Shown here piece after piece: positions 35,985 through 43,838 of a stretch of 64,000 nucleotides of DNA. How positions within the stretch are numbered: position 1 is the first letter of the stretch; the number at the start of each line of letters is the position of its first letter. Made by a program: the position numbers and the translations under genes. Under the pieces are notes generated by a model that saw only the letters and a program-made list of their open reading frames with translations, was not told the DNA's origin and searched no databases. Source of the DNA: Egicoccus halophilus (GTDB lineage Bacteria > Actinomycetota > Nitriliruptoria > Nitriliruptorales > Nitriliruptoraceae); the NCBI RefSeq assembly GCF_004300825.1, contig NZ_CP036250.1:496001-560000 (forward strand), written 5' to 3'.

Positions 35985-38456
35985 GTGAAACCCGGAGGTC
36001 CTTCCATCACCGCCCTTCGCTCGGCCGTTCCTCGCCGCCCCGTCCTCGTCCTGCTGCTCACCGTGCTCGTCACCGGCGTGCTGGGTGCCTTCGCCAGCCA
36101 GTCGGTCGTCGAGGACGGCGTCGCGGTCGAGAACGAGTACAGCGAGGCCCTCGACGTCCTCGACGAGACCTTCGGCGACCCCCAGTCGGTCCTGCAGGTG
36201 GTGGTCCGCACCCGCGACGGCGACGACGTGCGCTCGGCCGACGCACTGGCGGTGACCCGGGCGCTGCGCGAGGCCGTCGAGGGATCCGACGTCGCCGACA
36301 CGCTGGCCGAGGAACCCGGACGGCCACCGATCCTGAGCTTCCTCACGCCGGCCGAACAGGCACTCGCGCAGCAGGAGCGTGACCCCGACGGCCTGGACGA
36401 CGGTGAGGTCCGTGACCTGCTCGCGCAGGCGGCCGAGCAGCTCCCCGACGAGGTCGTCGCCCTGACCGAGGAGCTGCTGGCCGAAGGGGATCCGCCCGGG
36501 GCCGGCCTGGTGCTGGTGTTCCAGGACACGCGCGACCTCGACGAGGACGAGGTCGTCGCGCGTCAGGCCGAGCTCGTCGAGGTGATCGAGCAGGTCGAGG
36601 TCCCCGCCACCCTCGAGGTGGCGCCGTTGTCGCTCGCGCTGTTGCTCGACGACAACGACATCGGCCCGGAGATCGGTCGGTTGTTCGGTACCGCGCTCGG
36701 GATCATCCTGCTGGTGCTCGCACTGGTGTACTGGAGCCGGCCCGGCCGCAGCGGCCGCGGCACGATGCTGCGACGCACGCTGGCCGACGTCGGGCTGACG
36801 CTGGTCACGATCCTGTTCGCCGTGGTCTGGATGCAGGGCCTCGGTGTGCTGCTCGGTCCCGACCACGCCGGGCTGATCGGCTACTTCGACTCGCAGACGC
36901 AGATCGTGCCGATCCTGGTCGTGGCGCTCGGCGTCGACTTCGCCATCCACCTGTTGGCCCGCTACCGCACCGAGGCCGGCGTGTCGGGTGATCCGGGGCG
37001 TGGCTACGTCGTCACGTTCGCCACCGTCGGTGTCGCGCTGCTGCTCGACAGCACCACCACCGCGATCGGGTTTCTCACCAACCTGTTCAGCCCGGTCGAC
37101 TTCCTGGCCACCCTCGGGGTGCTCGCGGCCAGCGGCATCCTCGCCGCGTTCGTGCTGACCATGACGTTCCTGCCCGCGGCCCGCATCCTGCTCGACCGGC
37201 GTGCGGTCGCGCGCGACCGGCTGCCGACCGACGCGCTGAGCGCATCGGGCAGCGCCACGATCCCGCGGCTGATGGGGCGCACCGTCTGGCTCGCCGACCG
37301 GGCGCCGGTGCCCACGCTGCTGGTCACCCTCGCCCTGACCGGGGTCGGGGTGTACGGGTTCACCCAGCTCGACAGCCGGTTCGAGCTGACCGACTTCGTC
37401 CCGCAGGACGAGCCGCAGCTGGAGGTGTTCGCCTTCGTCGAGGAGGCTTTCGGCGGCGGCTTCGGGCAGCAGACCGAGGTGCTGCTGACCGGGGAGCTGG
37501 CCACCCCGCAGGCCCTCGACGCGCTGGTCGCCTCCCTGGATCGCGCCGGCCAGGTCGACGGCGTACGGACCGTCGCCGGTGCACCCGACGCGACCTCGGT
37601 CGTCTCGGTCCTCGACGACGCGTTGGCGACCGAGGAACTCGCCGGTGCGCTCGGCGAGCTCGGCGTCACCGAGGGGCCCGAGGTCGCCGACGACGCCGAC
37701 GTCGACGCCGTCTACGAGCTGCTGCTCGAGGCGCCCGGCGGGGAGCAGGTGCTCGCCGAGGTGGCCGACGGATGGCGGTCCCGGGTCGAGCTGCGCACCT
37801 CGGTCGAGCAGGCCGAGGCGCTGACGTTGCGCAACGACCTGCTCGAGGCGTTCGACCCGGCGACCGACGCCGGCGTCGAGGTGTTCCCGACCTCGCAGGA
37901 GCTGGTGCAGGCCAGCGTCGCCGACGAGATCGAGGCGGCGCAGCTGGTCTCCATCCTGGTGGCGCTGGCGGCCGTGATGCTGCTGCTCGCGGTGTTCTAC
38001 GGCTGGCGCCGACGGCAACCGCTGATCGGCGTGCTCACCGTGCTCCCGATCGGCTTCGTGCTCGCCGCCACCTTCGGGATGATGGCCGCGACCGACATTC
38101 CGCTCAACCCGGTGACCGCCACGCTGGCCGCGCTTTCGATCGGTATCGGCGTCCCGTTCACCATCCACGTCGCCAACCGCTTCCTGGAGGAGCGCGACCG
38201 GGCCGACGGTGACGGGCGCGACGGGGGTGACGGGATCGAGGCGCTGCGGCGCGCCGTCGGGGAGACCGGCGGGGCGGTGGTCGGCTCGGCGCTGACGACC
38301 GCGATCGGGTTCGGGGTGCTGACCACCTCCACCCTGCTGCCGTTCGAACAGCTCGGGTACGTGATCGTGTACGCGATCGTGCTGTCCGGCATCGCCGCGA
38401 CGCTGGTCCTGCCCTCGTTGCTGGCCCTGTGGGACCGGCGACAGCGGGCCGGGTGA
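35985..38456 (+). CDS. MMPL/RND-family transporter
   Basis: The 823-residue membrane protein is built of two similar halves. Each has one helix, a large extracytoplasmic domain (about 40-220 and 475-650) and five further helices (IVPILVVALGVDFAIHLLARYRTE and AALSIGIGVPFTIHVANRFLEE mark the proton-relay segments). It resembles MmpL and hopanoid (HpnN) transporters, which move lipids or drugs. The divergent TetR gene probably controls it. The annotated start is GTG 35985, which lies against the operator. An excellent GGAGGT (35994-35999) lies inside the frame 6 bases before an ATC codon (36006), so the true start is uncertain. Confidence 0.85.
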   Translation: MKPGGPSITALRSAVPRRPVLVLLLTVLVTGVLGAFASQSVVEDGVAVENEYSEALDVLDETFGDPQSVLQVVVRTRDGDDVRSADALAVTRALREAVEGSDVADTLAEEPGRPPILSFLTPAEQALAQQERDPDGLDDGEVRDLLAQAAEQLPDEVVALTEELLAEGDPPGAGLVLVFQDTRDLDEDEVVARQAELVEVIEQVEVPATLEVAPLSLALLLDDNDIGPEIGRLFGTALGIILLVLALVYWSRPGRSGRGTMLRRTLADVGLTLVTILFAVVWMQGLGVLLGPDHAGLIGYFDSQTQIVPILVVALGVDFAIHLLARYRTEAGVSGDPGRGYVVTFATVGVALLLDSTTTAIGFLTNLFSPVDFLATLGVLAASGILAAFVLTMTFLPAARILLDRRAVARDRLPTDALSASGSATIPRLMGRTVWLADRAPVPTLLVTLALTGVGVYGFTQLDSRFELTDFVPQDEPQLEVFAFVEEAFGGGFGQQTEVLLTGELATPQALDALVASLDRAGQVDGVRTVAGAPDATSVVSVLDDALATEELAGALGELGVTEGPEVADDADVDAVYELLLEAPGGEQVLAEVADGWRSRVELRTSVEQAEALTLRNDLLEAFDPATDAGVEVFPTSQELVQASVADEIEAAQLVSILVALAAVMLLLAVFYGWRRRQPLIGVLTVLPIGFVLAATFGMMAATDIPLNPVTATLAALSIGIGVPFTIHVANRFLEERDRADGDGRDGGDGIEALRRAVGETGGAVVGSALTTAIGFGVLTTSTLLPFEQLGYVIVYAIVLSGIAATLVLPSLLALWDRRQRAG

Positions 38457-38472
38457 GGGTCTGCGACCATGC

Positions 38473-39903
38473 GTGGCGACCCCGTGCGAGGACCCGTCCG
38501 CCGTGACCCGTGACCCCCGACCCATGCCGCCACCGCCACCCGCCGGTGATCGCCGGCCCGCGCCGCCGGTCGGTGGGGCCCGGCCCGCGCCGCCGGTCGA
38601 CGGCGGTCGGCCCGCACCGCCACCACCGACGAGCCTGACGGACACGGCGGCGTTCGGTCCGACCACGCCCCGGGAGCGCGAGCCGGTGCTCGACGCTCTG
38701 CGGGGGTTCGCGCTGCTGGGCATCCTGCTCGTCAACGTCGAGTTGATGCGCGGCCCAGGGCTGTACGCGGCGCTCGCCGGCCAGCCCGGTCCCACGCCCA
38801 CCGGTGCTGACGGCGTGGTGGACGTCGTGGTCGGCTGGCTCGCCACCGGCAAGTTCGTCTCCAGCTTCTCGCTCATGTTCGGGCTCGGCGCCGCGCTGAT
38901 CGCCGGGCGGGTGCTCGACCGGGGCGGCTCGCCGCGCGGGCTGCTCGCCCGGCGCTACGGCTGGCTGCTCGGCTTCGGTCTCGCCCACATGCTGCTGCTG
39001 TTCCCCGGGGACATCCTGTTCGCCTACGGGCTGACCGGTCTGGTGCTGCTGGCGTTCGTGCAGTTGCCGGTGCGCGTCGTGGCCGGGTGGGGCGCCGGGA
39101 TCCTGGCGGTGCTCGGTCTGGGGTCCCTGGGCTTCGCGGCCCTCGCGCTGGCGGTGCCGGGCGCCGCGTCGGCCGGCGCGACCGGCTCGACCGGGGCGAT
39201 GGGCGGGTTCGCCGGCTTCTTCGCCGACCGTGCGGACGCGGCGCTCGCCGCCCGCACCGGCGGTGGGCCCGGCGACGTGCTGACCGTCAACGCCTGGGAG
39301 GCGCTGCTCGTCCAGGGGGGGCAGCTGTTCGTGCTGCCGTGGATCCTCGGCTTGTTCCTGCTCGGGTTCGCCGCCGGACGCAGCGGCCTGGTCCGGGACC
39401 TGGCGGCGTACCGCGGCTGGCTGCGCCGCGCCGCGGTCGTCGGCATCCTCGTCGGTCTGCCGCTCAACGTGCCGTTGGGGCTGGTCGGCACCCTCGGTGG
39501 CACCGGTGGTGGTGGGTGGGCCGAGGCGTTGGCCCTGCCGGCGCAGCTGCTGGGGGCACCGGTGCTCGCCGTCGGGTATCTGGCCACGTTGGCCCTGCTG
39601 TGCCTGCGCTTCGGCGTCCCGCGTCCACTGGCCGCCGTCGGTCGTACGGCGCTCACCGGCTACCTGTTGCAGAGCCTGCTCGCGCTGGTGGTCTTCACCG
39701 GCTTCTCGCGCTACGGGCAGTGGGGCGCGACCGCGTCGCTGGGTGTCGTGGTCGGGATCTGGGGCGTGCTGCTCGTGCTCGCTCCGTGGTGGTTGCGCCA
39801 CTTCCGCTTCGGCCCGGCGGAGTGGCTGTGGCGGTGGCTCACCTACGGCCGGCGACCGGCGTTGCGCCACGACCCGGCCGCCGCGACGGGACGCGACCAA
39901 TGA
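38473..39903 (+). CDS. DUF418-family membrane protein
   Basis: The 476-residue protein has a disordered proline-rich N-terminus (about 1-60), then EPVLDALRGFALLGILLVNVELM, which opens DUF418 proteins. About nine hydrophobic helices follow, and the C-terminal DUF418 part (GRTALTGYLLQSLLALVVFTGF…YGQWG) is present. The family has no known function but is related to acyltransferase-like membrane proteins. It follows the MMPL transporter by 16 bases and is probably co-transcribed. GTG 38503, with GAGGA upstream, and ATG 38524 are alternative starts. Confidence 0.8.
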   Translation: MATPCEDPSAVTRDPRPMPPPPPAGDRRPAPPVGGARPAPPVDGGRPAPPPPTSLTDTAAFGPTTPREREPVLDALRGFALLGILLVNVELMRGPGLYAALAGQPGPTPTGADGVVDVVVGWLATGKFVSSFSLMFGLGAALIAGRVLDRGGSPRGLLARRYGWLLGFGLAHMLLLFPGDILFAYGLTGLVLLAFVQLPVRVVAGWGAGILAVLGLGSLGFAALALAVPGAASAGATGSTGAMGGFAGFFADRADAALAARTGGGPGDVLTVNAWEALLVQGGQLFVLPWILGLFLLGFAAGRSGLVRDLAAYRGWLRRAAVVGILVGLPLNVPLGLVGTLGGTGGGGWAEALALPAQLLGAPVLAVGYLATLALLCLRFGVPRPLAAVGRTALTGYLLQSLLALVVFTGFSRYGQWGATASLGVVVGIWGVLLVLAPWWLRHFRFGPAEWLWRWLTYGRRPALRHDPAAATGRDQ

Positions 39904-40015
39904 GCCCGGTCCCGACCGCGGTCACGGGGCGGCAGCCGAGCTCGCTCCCGGCGGCCGCGTCGAGGGATGGCGACACACGCATTGGGGCCGAAGGGCCCTG
40001 ACGACCCTCCCGGGC

Positions 40016-40044
40016 GAAACGTTTACTGAACTCCTAAACGTTTC
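40016..40044. promoter_or_regulatory. Twin AAACGTTT palindromes before nirK
   Basis: GAAACGTTTA (40016-40025) and TAAACGTTTC (40035-40044) form a perfect 10-bp inverted repeat. Each arm also contains the self-palindrome AAACGTTT, and the copies are centred 19 bases apart. This AT-rich island in G+C-rich DNA lies 38 bases before the nirK start, where a regulator would act. The Rrf2 protein encoded at the end of the same locus is a candidate binder. Confidence 0.6.
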
Positions 40045-40082
40045 CGTCGGCGCCGAGGCGCTGTTCCCCGGAGGTAGGGGCC

Positions 40083-41558
40083 ATGACCACCCAGGCACCC
40101 CCACGAGCGCCGTCTCCGACGGCGCGCCCGATCGAGCCGGCACCCGTGGTGCTCTCGTCCGGTCGGGCGCTGCTGCTCGTCGCCGCTGCCGTGCTCGCCG
40201 CGATGGCGGTCGCGCTCGCCGTCGGCGGCGGGGACGCGCCGACCACCGTGGCCGCCGACCCGGCCGTCGCCGCGGCACCGGCCACCGTCGAGCCGCTCGA
40301 GCCGGGGCCCCGCACGGCCGAGGCGATCGGGCACGACGGCGTGACCGTGCCCGCACCGGTCGGCAGCCGCGGCGCCACCACCGTGCCGGTCGAGCTCACC
40401 ACCATCGAGGTCGAGGGCCAGCTCGCCGACGGGTCCACCACGACGTTCTGGACCTTCGACGGCACGGTGCCCGGACCGCTGATCCGCGTCCGCGAGGGCG
40501 ACACGGTCGAGTTCACGCTGCACAACGACGCCGGCAGCGCCAACCCCCACTCGATCGACCTGCACGCCGTGAACGGCCCCGGCGGCGGCGCCGGTGCCAC
40601 GCAGCTCGCCCCGGGCGAGTCGGGAGCGTTCAGCTTCCAGGCCCTCAACCCCGGCGTCTACGTCTACCACTGCGCCACGCCGCACATCCCCACGCACGTC
40701 GCGATGGGCATGTACGGCCTGATCGTGGTCGAGCCCGAGGGCGGCCTGACACCGGTCGACCGCGAGTTCTACGTCGTGCAGGGCGAGGTCTACACCGCCC
40801 AGGCCCGCGGCACCGAAGGGCTGCTGTCCTACGACATGGACCGGATGATGGCCGAGGACCCGACCCACGTCGTCTTCAACGGCGCCGTCGGCTCGCTCGC
40901 CGGTGACCGCGCGCTGCAGGCCGAGGTCGGCGAGACGGTGCGCATCTACGTCGGCAACGGTGGCCCCAACCTCACCTCGAGCTTCCACGTCATCGGCGAG
41001 GTGTTCGACCGCGCCAGCGTCGAGGGCGGCTCGCTGGTCAACGAGAACGTGCAGACCACCCTGGTCCCGGCCGGGGGCGCGACCTACGTCGAGTTCCTCG
41101 CCGACGTACCCGGCAACTACCTGCTCGTCGACCACGCCCTGACCCGCGCGATCGACGGCGGCGCCGTCGCGACCCTGACGGTGACCGGTGACGCCAACCC
41201 CGCGGTCTTCGACGCCCCCGAGGGCACCGGTGACGGCCACGACGACGGCCACGGCGCGCCGGACGCCTCGGCGGCCCCCGCGGTGGCCGGCGCGGCCCTC
41301 GAGGTCGAGGCGGGCGACCTGTACTTCGCCCCCGGGGACCTGCGGGCGACGGCGGGGGAGGTGACGGTCACCCTCGACAACGTCGGGGTCGCGGAGCACG
41401 ACATCGTGATCGAGGAGCTCGGGGACCTCCACGTCGCGCACGCGGCCGGCGGCGAGACCGTCACCGGCACGGTGACGCTGGAACCCGGTACCTACACCTT
41501 CTACTGCAGTATCCCGGGTCACCGCGCGATGATGGAAGGAACGCTCGAGGTCCAGTGA
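40083..41558 (+). CDS. nirK: Copper-containing nitrite reductase with extra C-terminal cupredoxin
   Basis: The 491-residue protein reduces nitrite to nitric oxide outside the membrane. An N-terminal membrane anchor (about 27-50) precedes two cupredoxin domains. NPHSIDLHAV carries the type 1 and type 2 copper histidines and the catalytic Asp; VYHCATPHIPTHVAMGM the type 1 Cys, His and Met with a type 2 His; SSFHVIGEVFD the last type 2 histidine. A third domain (about 400-491) has blue-copper ligands in EHDIVI and FYCSIPGHRAMMEG and may pass electrons to the core. GGAGG lies about 9 bases before ATG 40083. A terminator follows the gene. Confidence 0.92.
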   Translation: MTTQAPPRAPSPTARPIEPAPVVLSSGRALLLVAAAVLAAMAVALAVGGGDAPTTVAADPAVAAAPATVEPLEPGPRTAEAIGHDGVTVPAPVGSRGATTVPVELTTIEVEGQLADGSTTTFWTFDGTVPGPLIRVREGDTVEFTLHNDAGSANPHSIDLHAVNGPGGGAGATQLAPGESGAFSFQALNPGVYVYHCATPHIPTHVAMGMYGLIVVEPEGGLTPVDREFYVVQGEVYTAQARGTEGLLSYDMDRMMAEDPTHVVFNGAVGSLAGDRALQAEVGETVRIYVGNGGPNLTSSFHVIGEVFDRASVEGGSLVNENVQTTLVPAGGATYVEFLADVPGNYLLVDHALTRAIDGGAVATLTVTGDANPAVFDAPEGTGDGHDDGHGAPDASAAPAVAGAALEVEAGDLYFAPGDLRATAGEVTVTLDNVGVAEHDIVIEELGDLHVAHAAGGETVTGTVTLEPGTYTFYCSIPGHRAMMEGTLEVQ

Positions 41559-41566
41559 CCCCGGTG

Positions 41567-41600
41567 GGCGCCGGCGGCGGGGGCACCTGCCGCCGGCGCC
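41567..41600 (+). terminator. Terminator hairpin of nirK
   Basis: A perfect 12-bp inverted repeat (41567-41578 with 41589-41600) begins 8 bases after the nirK stop. It argues against reading the next frame straight through from 41555. Confidence 0.65.
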
Positions 41601-41641
41601 TCGTCGCTGCCGCCCGGCCGTACTGCGCCGGCCACCGGTCT

Positions 41642-41849
41642 TCCGCCGCTCCGCCTTACGTGCCCCTCGTGCTGCTGCACGTCTCGGTGGTCGTCCGCAT
41701 CGGCGCGGACCTCGCGGCCTCGCATCCGCTGCGCGAGCCGGCGCTGCACGGCCAACGTGGCCGCCCTCGTCCTGTTCGTCGTCCTCACCGTCCGCGCGGC
41801 GACGCGCCGCGACGCCGTCCCCGTCCCCGTCCCCGGAGTCCCGACGTGA
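41642..41849 (+). pseudogene. Remnant of a membrane protein C-terminus, frameshifted
   Basis: One frame gives YVPLVLLHVSVVVRIGADLA followed by ASHPLRE. A +1 shift near 41750 continues as NVAALVLFVVLTVRAA and ends at TGA 41847-41849, overlapping the GTG of the next gene. Together they resemble the last two helices of an oxidase/NnrS-like membrane protein. No start and no complete gene are present, so it looks like the tail of a deleted gene that once preceded the next one in an operon. The similarity is by eye only. Confidence 0.4.
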
Positions 41850-43150
41850 CGACCCTTCCCGCGTCCCTGCCGGCCTTCTCCGCCGGCCACGGCCGTCGCC
41901 GTGGCGCGTCGCCGTTCGGCGCGGCGGCACCCAGCATCGTGCTCGCGCTGGGCTACCTGCTGGCACTGCTCGTCTGGCTCGCGTTCGGCGACGCGCTGCC
42001 CGGCGGGCGCTGGTTCTCGGTGCACCTGTTCACGCTCGGCGTGCTGACCAACCTGGTGCTGACCTTCAGCGAGCACTTCGGCCGTACCGTCACCCGCACG
42101 GTCGGCGAGCGGCCGGCCTGGTGGCCGCTGATCACCAACGCCGGCATCCTGGGCGTGCTGGTCGGTCTGCCGTCGGGGCGACGCTGGCTGCTGGTGGCGG
42201 GCGCGACCACGCTGACCGTGTCCGTGTTCGTCGCCTACTGGCGCATCCGTCGCATGCGCCATGCCGCCGTCGGCGCCCGGTTCGGCTGGATCGCGCGTGT
42301 CTACGAGCGCGCGCACGGCGCCTTCATCCACGGGGCGATCCTGGGCGCCCTGCTCGGCAGCGGCGTGCTGACGGGACGCTGGTACGGCGCCGGCCGGATC
42401 GCACACCTGCACGCGAACATCCTCGGTTGGGGCGGCCTGACCCTGCTCGCCACCCTCGTCTTCTTCGGTCCGACGATGGCGCGCACCCGCATCGAGGAGG
42501 GCGCCGACGCGCGGGCCGCACGCTGGCTGCGACCCGGCGCCACGGGCCTGAGCGCCGCGGTGCTGCTCTTGCTGCTCACCGGGCTGGTCGGCTGGGGCGG
42601 CACGGCGGCGCGCCTGGCCTCTGCGGCGGCGGTCGCGGTGTACGCCCTCGCCGCCACGGTCGTCTGCGTCCCGGTCGCGCGGGCCGTCGCCCGCGCACCG
42701 CGTCGTACGGCCGCCCAGCCGCTGGTGTGGAGCGTCGCCGTCGCCTTCCCCCTGGTCGCCTGGGTCGACGCCGCGGTGCTCGCGACCGGCACCTGGCGCT
42801 GGCTGGACGCGGTCGGCGCCGCGGCCCTGACCGCCGTGCTGGCGCAGGCGGTGATCGCGACGCTGGTCTACCTCGCCCCGATGCTGCGGGGCCGCAGCAC
42901 CGGTGCACGGGAGGTCATCACGCGTCGGCTCGAGGTCGGTGCGCGCACCAGGGCGGCGGTGCTCGCCCTCGGCGCCACGGCCGTGACCGTCGCCGCCGCG
43001 CGTGTGGCCGTCGGGCTGCCGCTGGTCGCGCTGGGCTGGACGTTGCTGGCCGCCACGGTCGTGGCCACGCTCGCAACCGCGCTCTGGCCGATCCGGTCCC
43101 CCGGAGGAATCCCGCAGCCCGGCTCCGCCGTCCGTGGTGACGGGCGCTGA
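41846..43150 (+). CDS. Polytopic membrane protein, heme-copper oxidase subunit I/NnrS-like
   Basis: The 434-residue protein has about twelve hydrophobic helices with conserved histidines that could bind heme: SVHLFTLGVLTNLVLTFSEHFGRTV, AHGAFIHGAILG and AHLHANILGWGGLTLLATLVFFGPTM. Its pattern recalls NnrS and subunit-I-like proteins found beside nirK, so a part in nitric oxide handling is plausible but unproven. GTG 41846 is preferred because hydrophobic sequence starts soon after it and GGAG lies 9 bases upstream; the 97 codons before it are low-complexity and cross the nirK terminator. Confidence 0.65.
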   Translation: MTTLPASLPAFSAGHGRRRGASPFGAAAPSIVLALGYLLALLVWLAFGDALPGGRWFSVHLFTLGVLTNLVLTFSEHFGRTVTRTVGERPAWWPLITNAGILGVLVGLPSGRRWLLVAGATTLTVSVFVAYWRIRRMRHAAVGARFGWIARVYERAHGAFIHGAILGALLGSGVLTGRWYGAGRIAHLHANILGWGGLTLLATLVFFGPTMARTRIEEGADARAARWLRPGATGLSAAVLLLLLTGLVGWGGTAARLASAAAVAVYALAATVVCVPVARAVARAPRRTAAQPLVWSVAVAFPLVAWVDAAVLATGTWRWLDAVGAAALTAVLAQAVIATLVYLAPMLRGRSTGAREVITRRLEVGARTRAAVLALGATAVTVAAARVAVGLPLVALGWTLLAATVVATLATALWPIRSPGGIPQPGSAVRGDGR

Positions 43151-43156
43151 CGGCCG

Positions 43157-43162
43157 TACGCT
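43157..43162 (+). promoter_or_regulatory. Possible -10 box of the zinc-ribbon/Rrf2 genes
   Basis: TACGCT lies 26 bases before the zinc-ribbon start; the same hexamer precedes purF. It would give the two-gene unit its own promoter. Confidence 0.35.
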
Positions 43163-43188
43163 GCGGCGTGGAGACGAAGGAGGGCGAG

Positions 43189-43314
43189 GTGGGCGACCCG
43201 GCGTGCTGGCTCGACCGCGTGTGTGACCGCTGCGGCGCGCTCGTCGAGGGTCCGGCGCAGGAGCACCGGTGTCCGTCGGCCTCCGCGCCCGACGACGATC
43301 GCCCCCGGCGATGA
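43189..43314 (+). CDS. 41-residue zinc-ribbon protein
   Basis: A very small gene begins at GTG 43189, with a near-perfect AAGGAGGG 4 bases upstream, and ends at TGA 43312-43314, overlapping the ATG of the Rrf2 gene (ATGA). It encodes MGDPACWLDRVCDRCGALVE and a further CP pair. The CxxC (VCDRCG) and a later HRCP could bind zinc. The ribosome site, the overlap and the cysteine pattern support it as real. Its role is unknown; it may help or modulate the Rrf2 regulator. Confidence 0.6.
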   Translation: MGDPACWLDRVCDRCGALVEGPAQEHRCPSASAPDDDRPRR

Positions 43315-43778
43315 AGCTCACGCTCGGCCGGCGGGCGGACTACAGCGTCCGTGCCGTGCTCGACCTCGCCCGGCACCATGGCCGCGGCCGGCGCACGGCG
43401 CGGGCCATCGCGGCGGAGATGGCCGTCCCGGCGACGTACCTGCCCGCGTTGCTCGCGGAACTGGTCCGGGCCGAGCTCGTGGTCTCTGTCGCCGGCCGCA
43501 GCGGTGGCTACGAACTGGCGCGGGCGCCGGAGACCATCTCGCTGCTCGAGGTCATCGAGGCGGTCGACGAGGACCCGCCCCGTGAGTGCGTGCTGCGGGG
43601 CGGACCGTGCCGCTGGCAGGATGCCTGTGCGGTCCACGAACCACTCGGTGAGGCCCGCGAGGCGCTGCGGGCGTCCCTGGCGGGCGCCACCTTCGCGGAG
43701 CTGGTGCGACGGGACCGAGAGCTCGAGTCGGCCGAGACGGTCCCCGAGGGCGCGGGATCGGGGGGAGCGGCCGGTTGA
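43311..43778 (+). CDS. Rrf2-family iron-sulfur transcriptional regulator
   Basis: The 155-residue regulator has a winged helix at the N-terminus (LGRRADYSVRAVLDLARHHG, MAVPATYLPALLAELVRAELV). Three cysteines in ECVLRGGPCRWQDACAVH could hold an Fe-S cluster as in NsrR, IscR or RsrR. Because it follows the nirK locus, an NsrR-like response to nitric oxide is the best guess; an IscR-like role is also possible, as a cysteine-desulfurase-like gene lies convergent to it. ATG 43311 is chosen over GTG/ATG further upstream because it starts the conserved domain and overlaps the preceding small gene. Confidence 0.82.
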   Translation: MKLTLGRRADYSVRAVLDLARHHGRGRRTARAIAAEMAVPATYLPALLAELVRAELVVSVAGRSGGYELARAPETISLLEVIEAVDEDPPRECVLRGGPCRWQDACAVHEPLGEAREALRASLAGATFAELVRRDRELESAETVPEGAGSGGAAG

Positions 43779-43780
43779 CC

Positions 43781-43804
43781 CCGGGGCGCGTCCGCGCCCG
43801 GGGG
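43781..43804. terminator. Imperfect hairpin between convergent genes
   Basis: G+C-only arms (GGGCGCG 43784-43790 with CGCGCCC 43793-43799, extended by a bulge) lie just after the Rrf2 stop and before the stop of the convergent desulfurase-like gene. It could serve either direction. Confidence 0.35.
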
Positions 43805-43838
43805 CCGCAGCGCCCGCCGCCGTCGGCGCTCGTCGCTG

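Noticed and set aside
36006-36008. ATC as the definite start of the MMPL transporter
   Set aside because: The spacing to GGAGGT is ideal, but ATC starts are very rare. It is kept only as a finding, with GTG 35985 annotated.
35313-38876. A minus-strand frame of nearly 1,200 codons across the TetR, MMPL transporter and DUF418 genes
   Set aside because: It runs against the well-supported transporter and shows only low-complexity residues.
41555-41845. Extension of the oxidase/NnrS-like gene back to overlap nirK
   Set aside because: The extra 97 codons are Arg/Pro-rich and cross a perfect terminator hairpin. GTG 41846 with GGAG upstream begins the hydrophobic protein.
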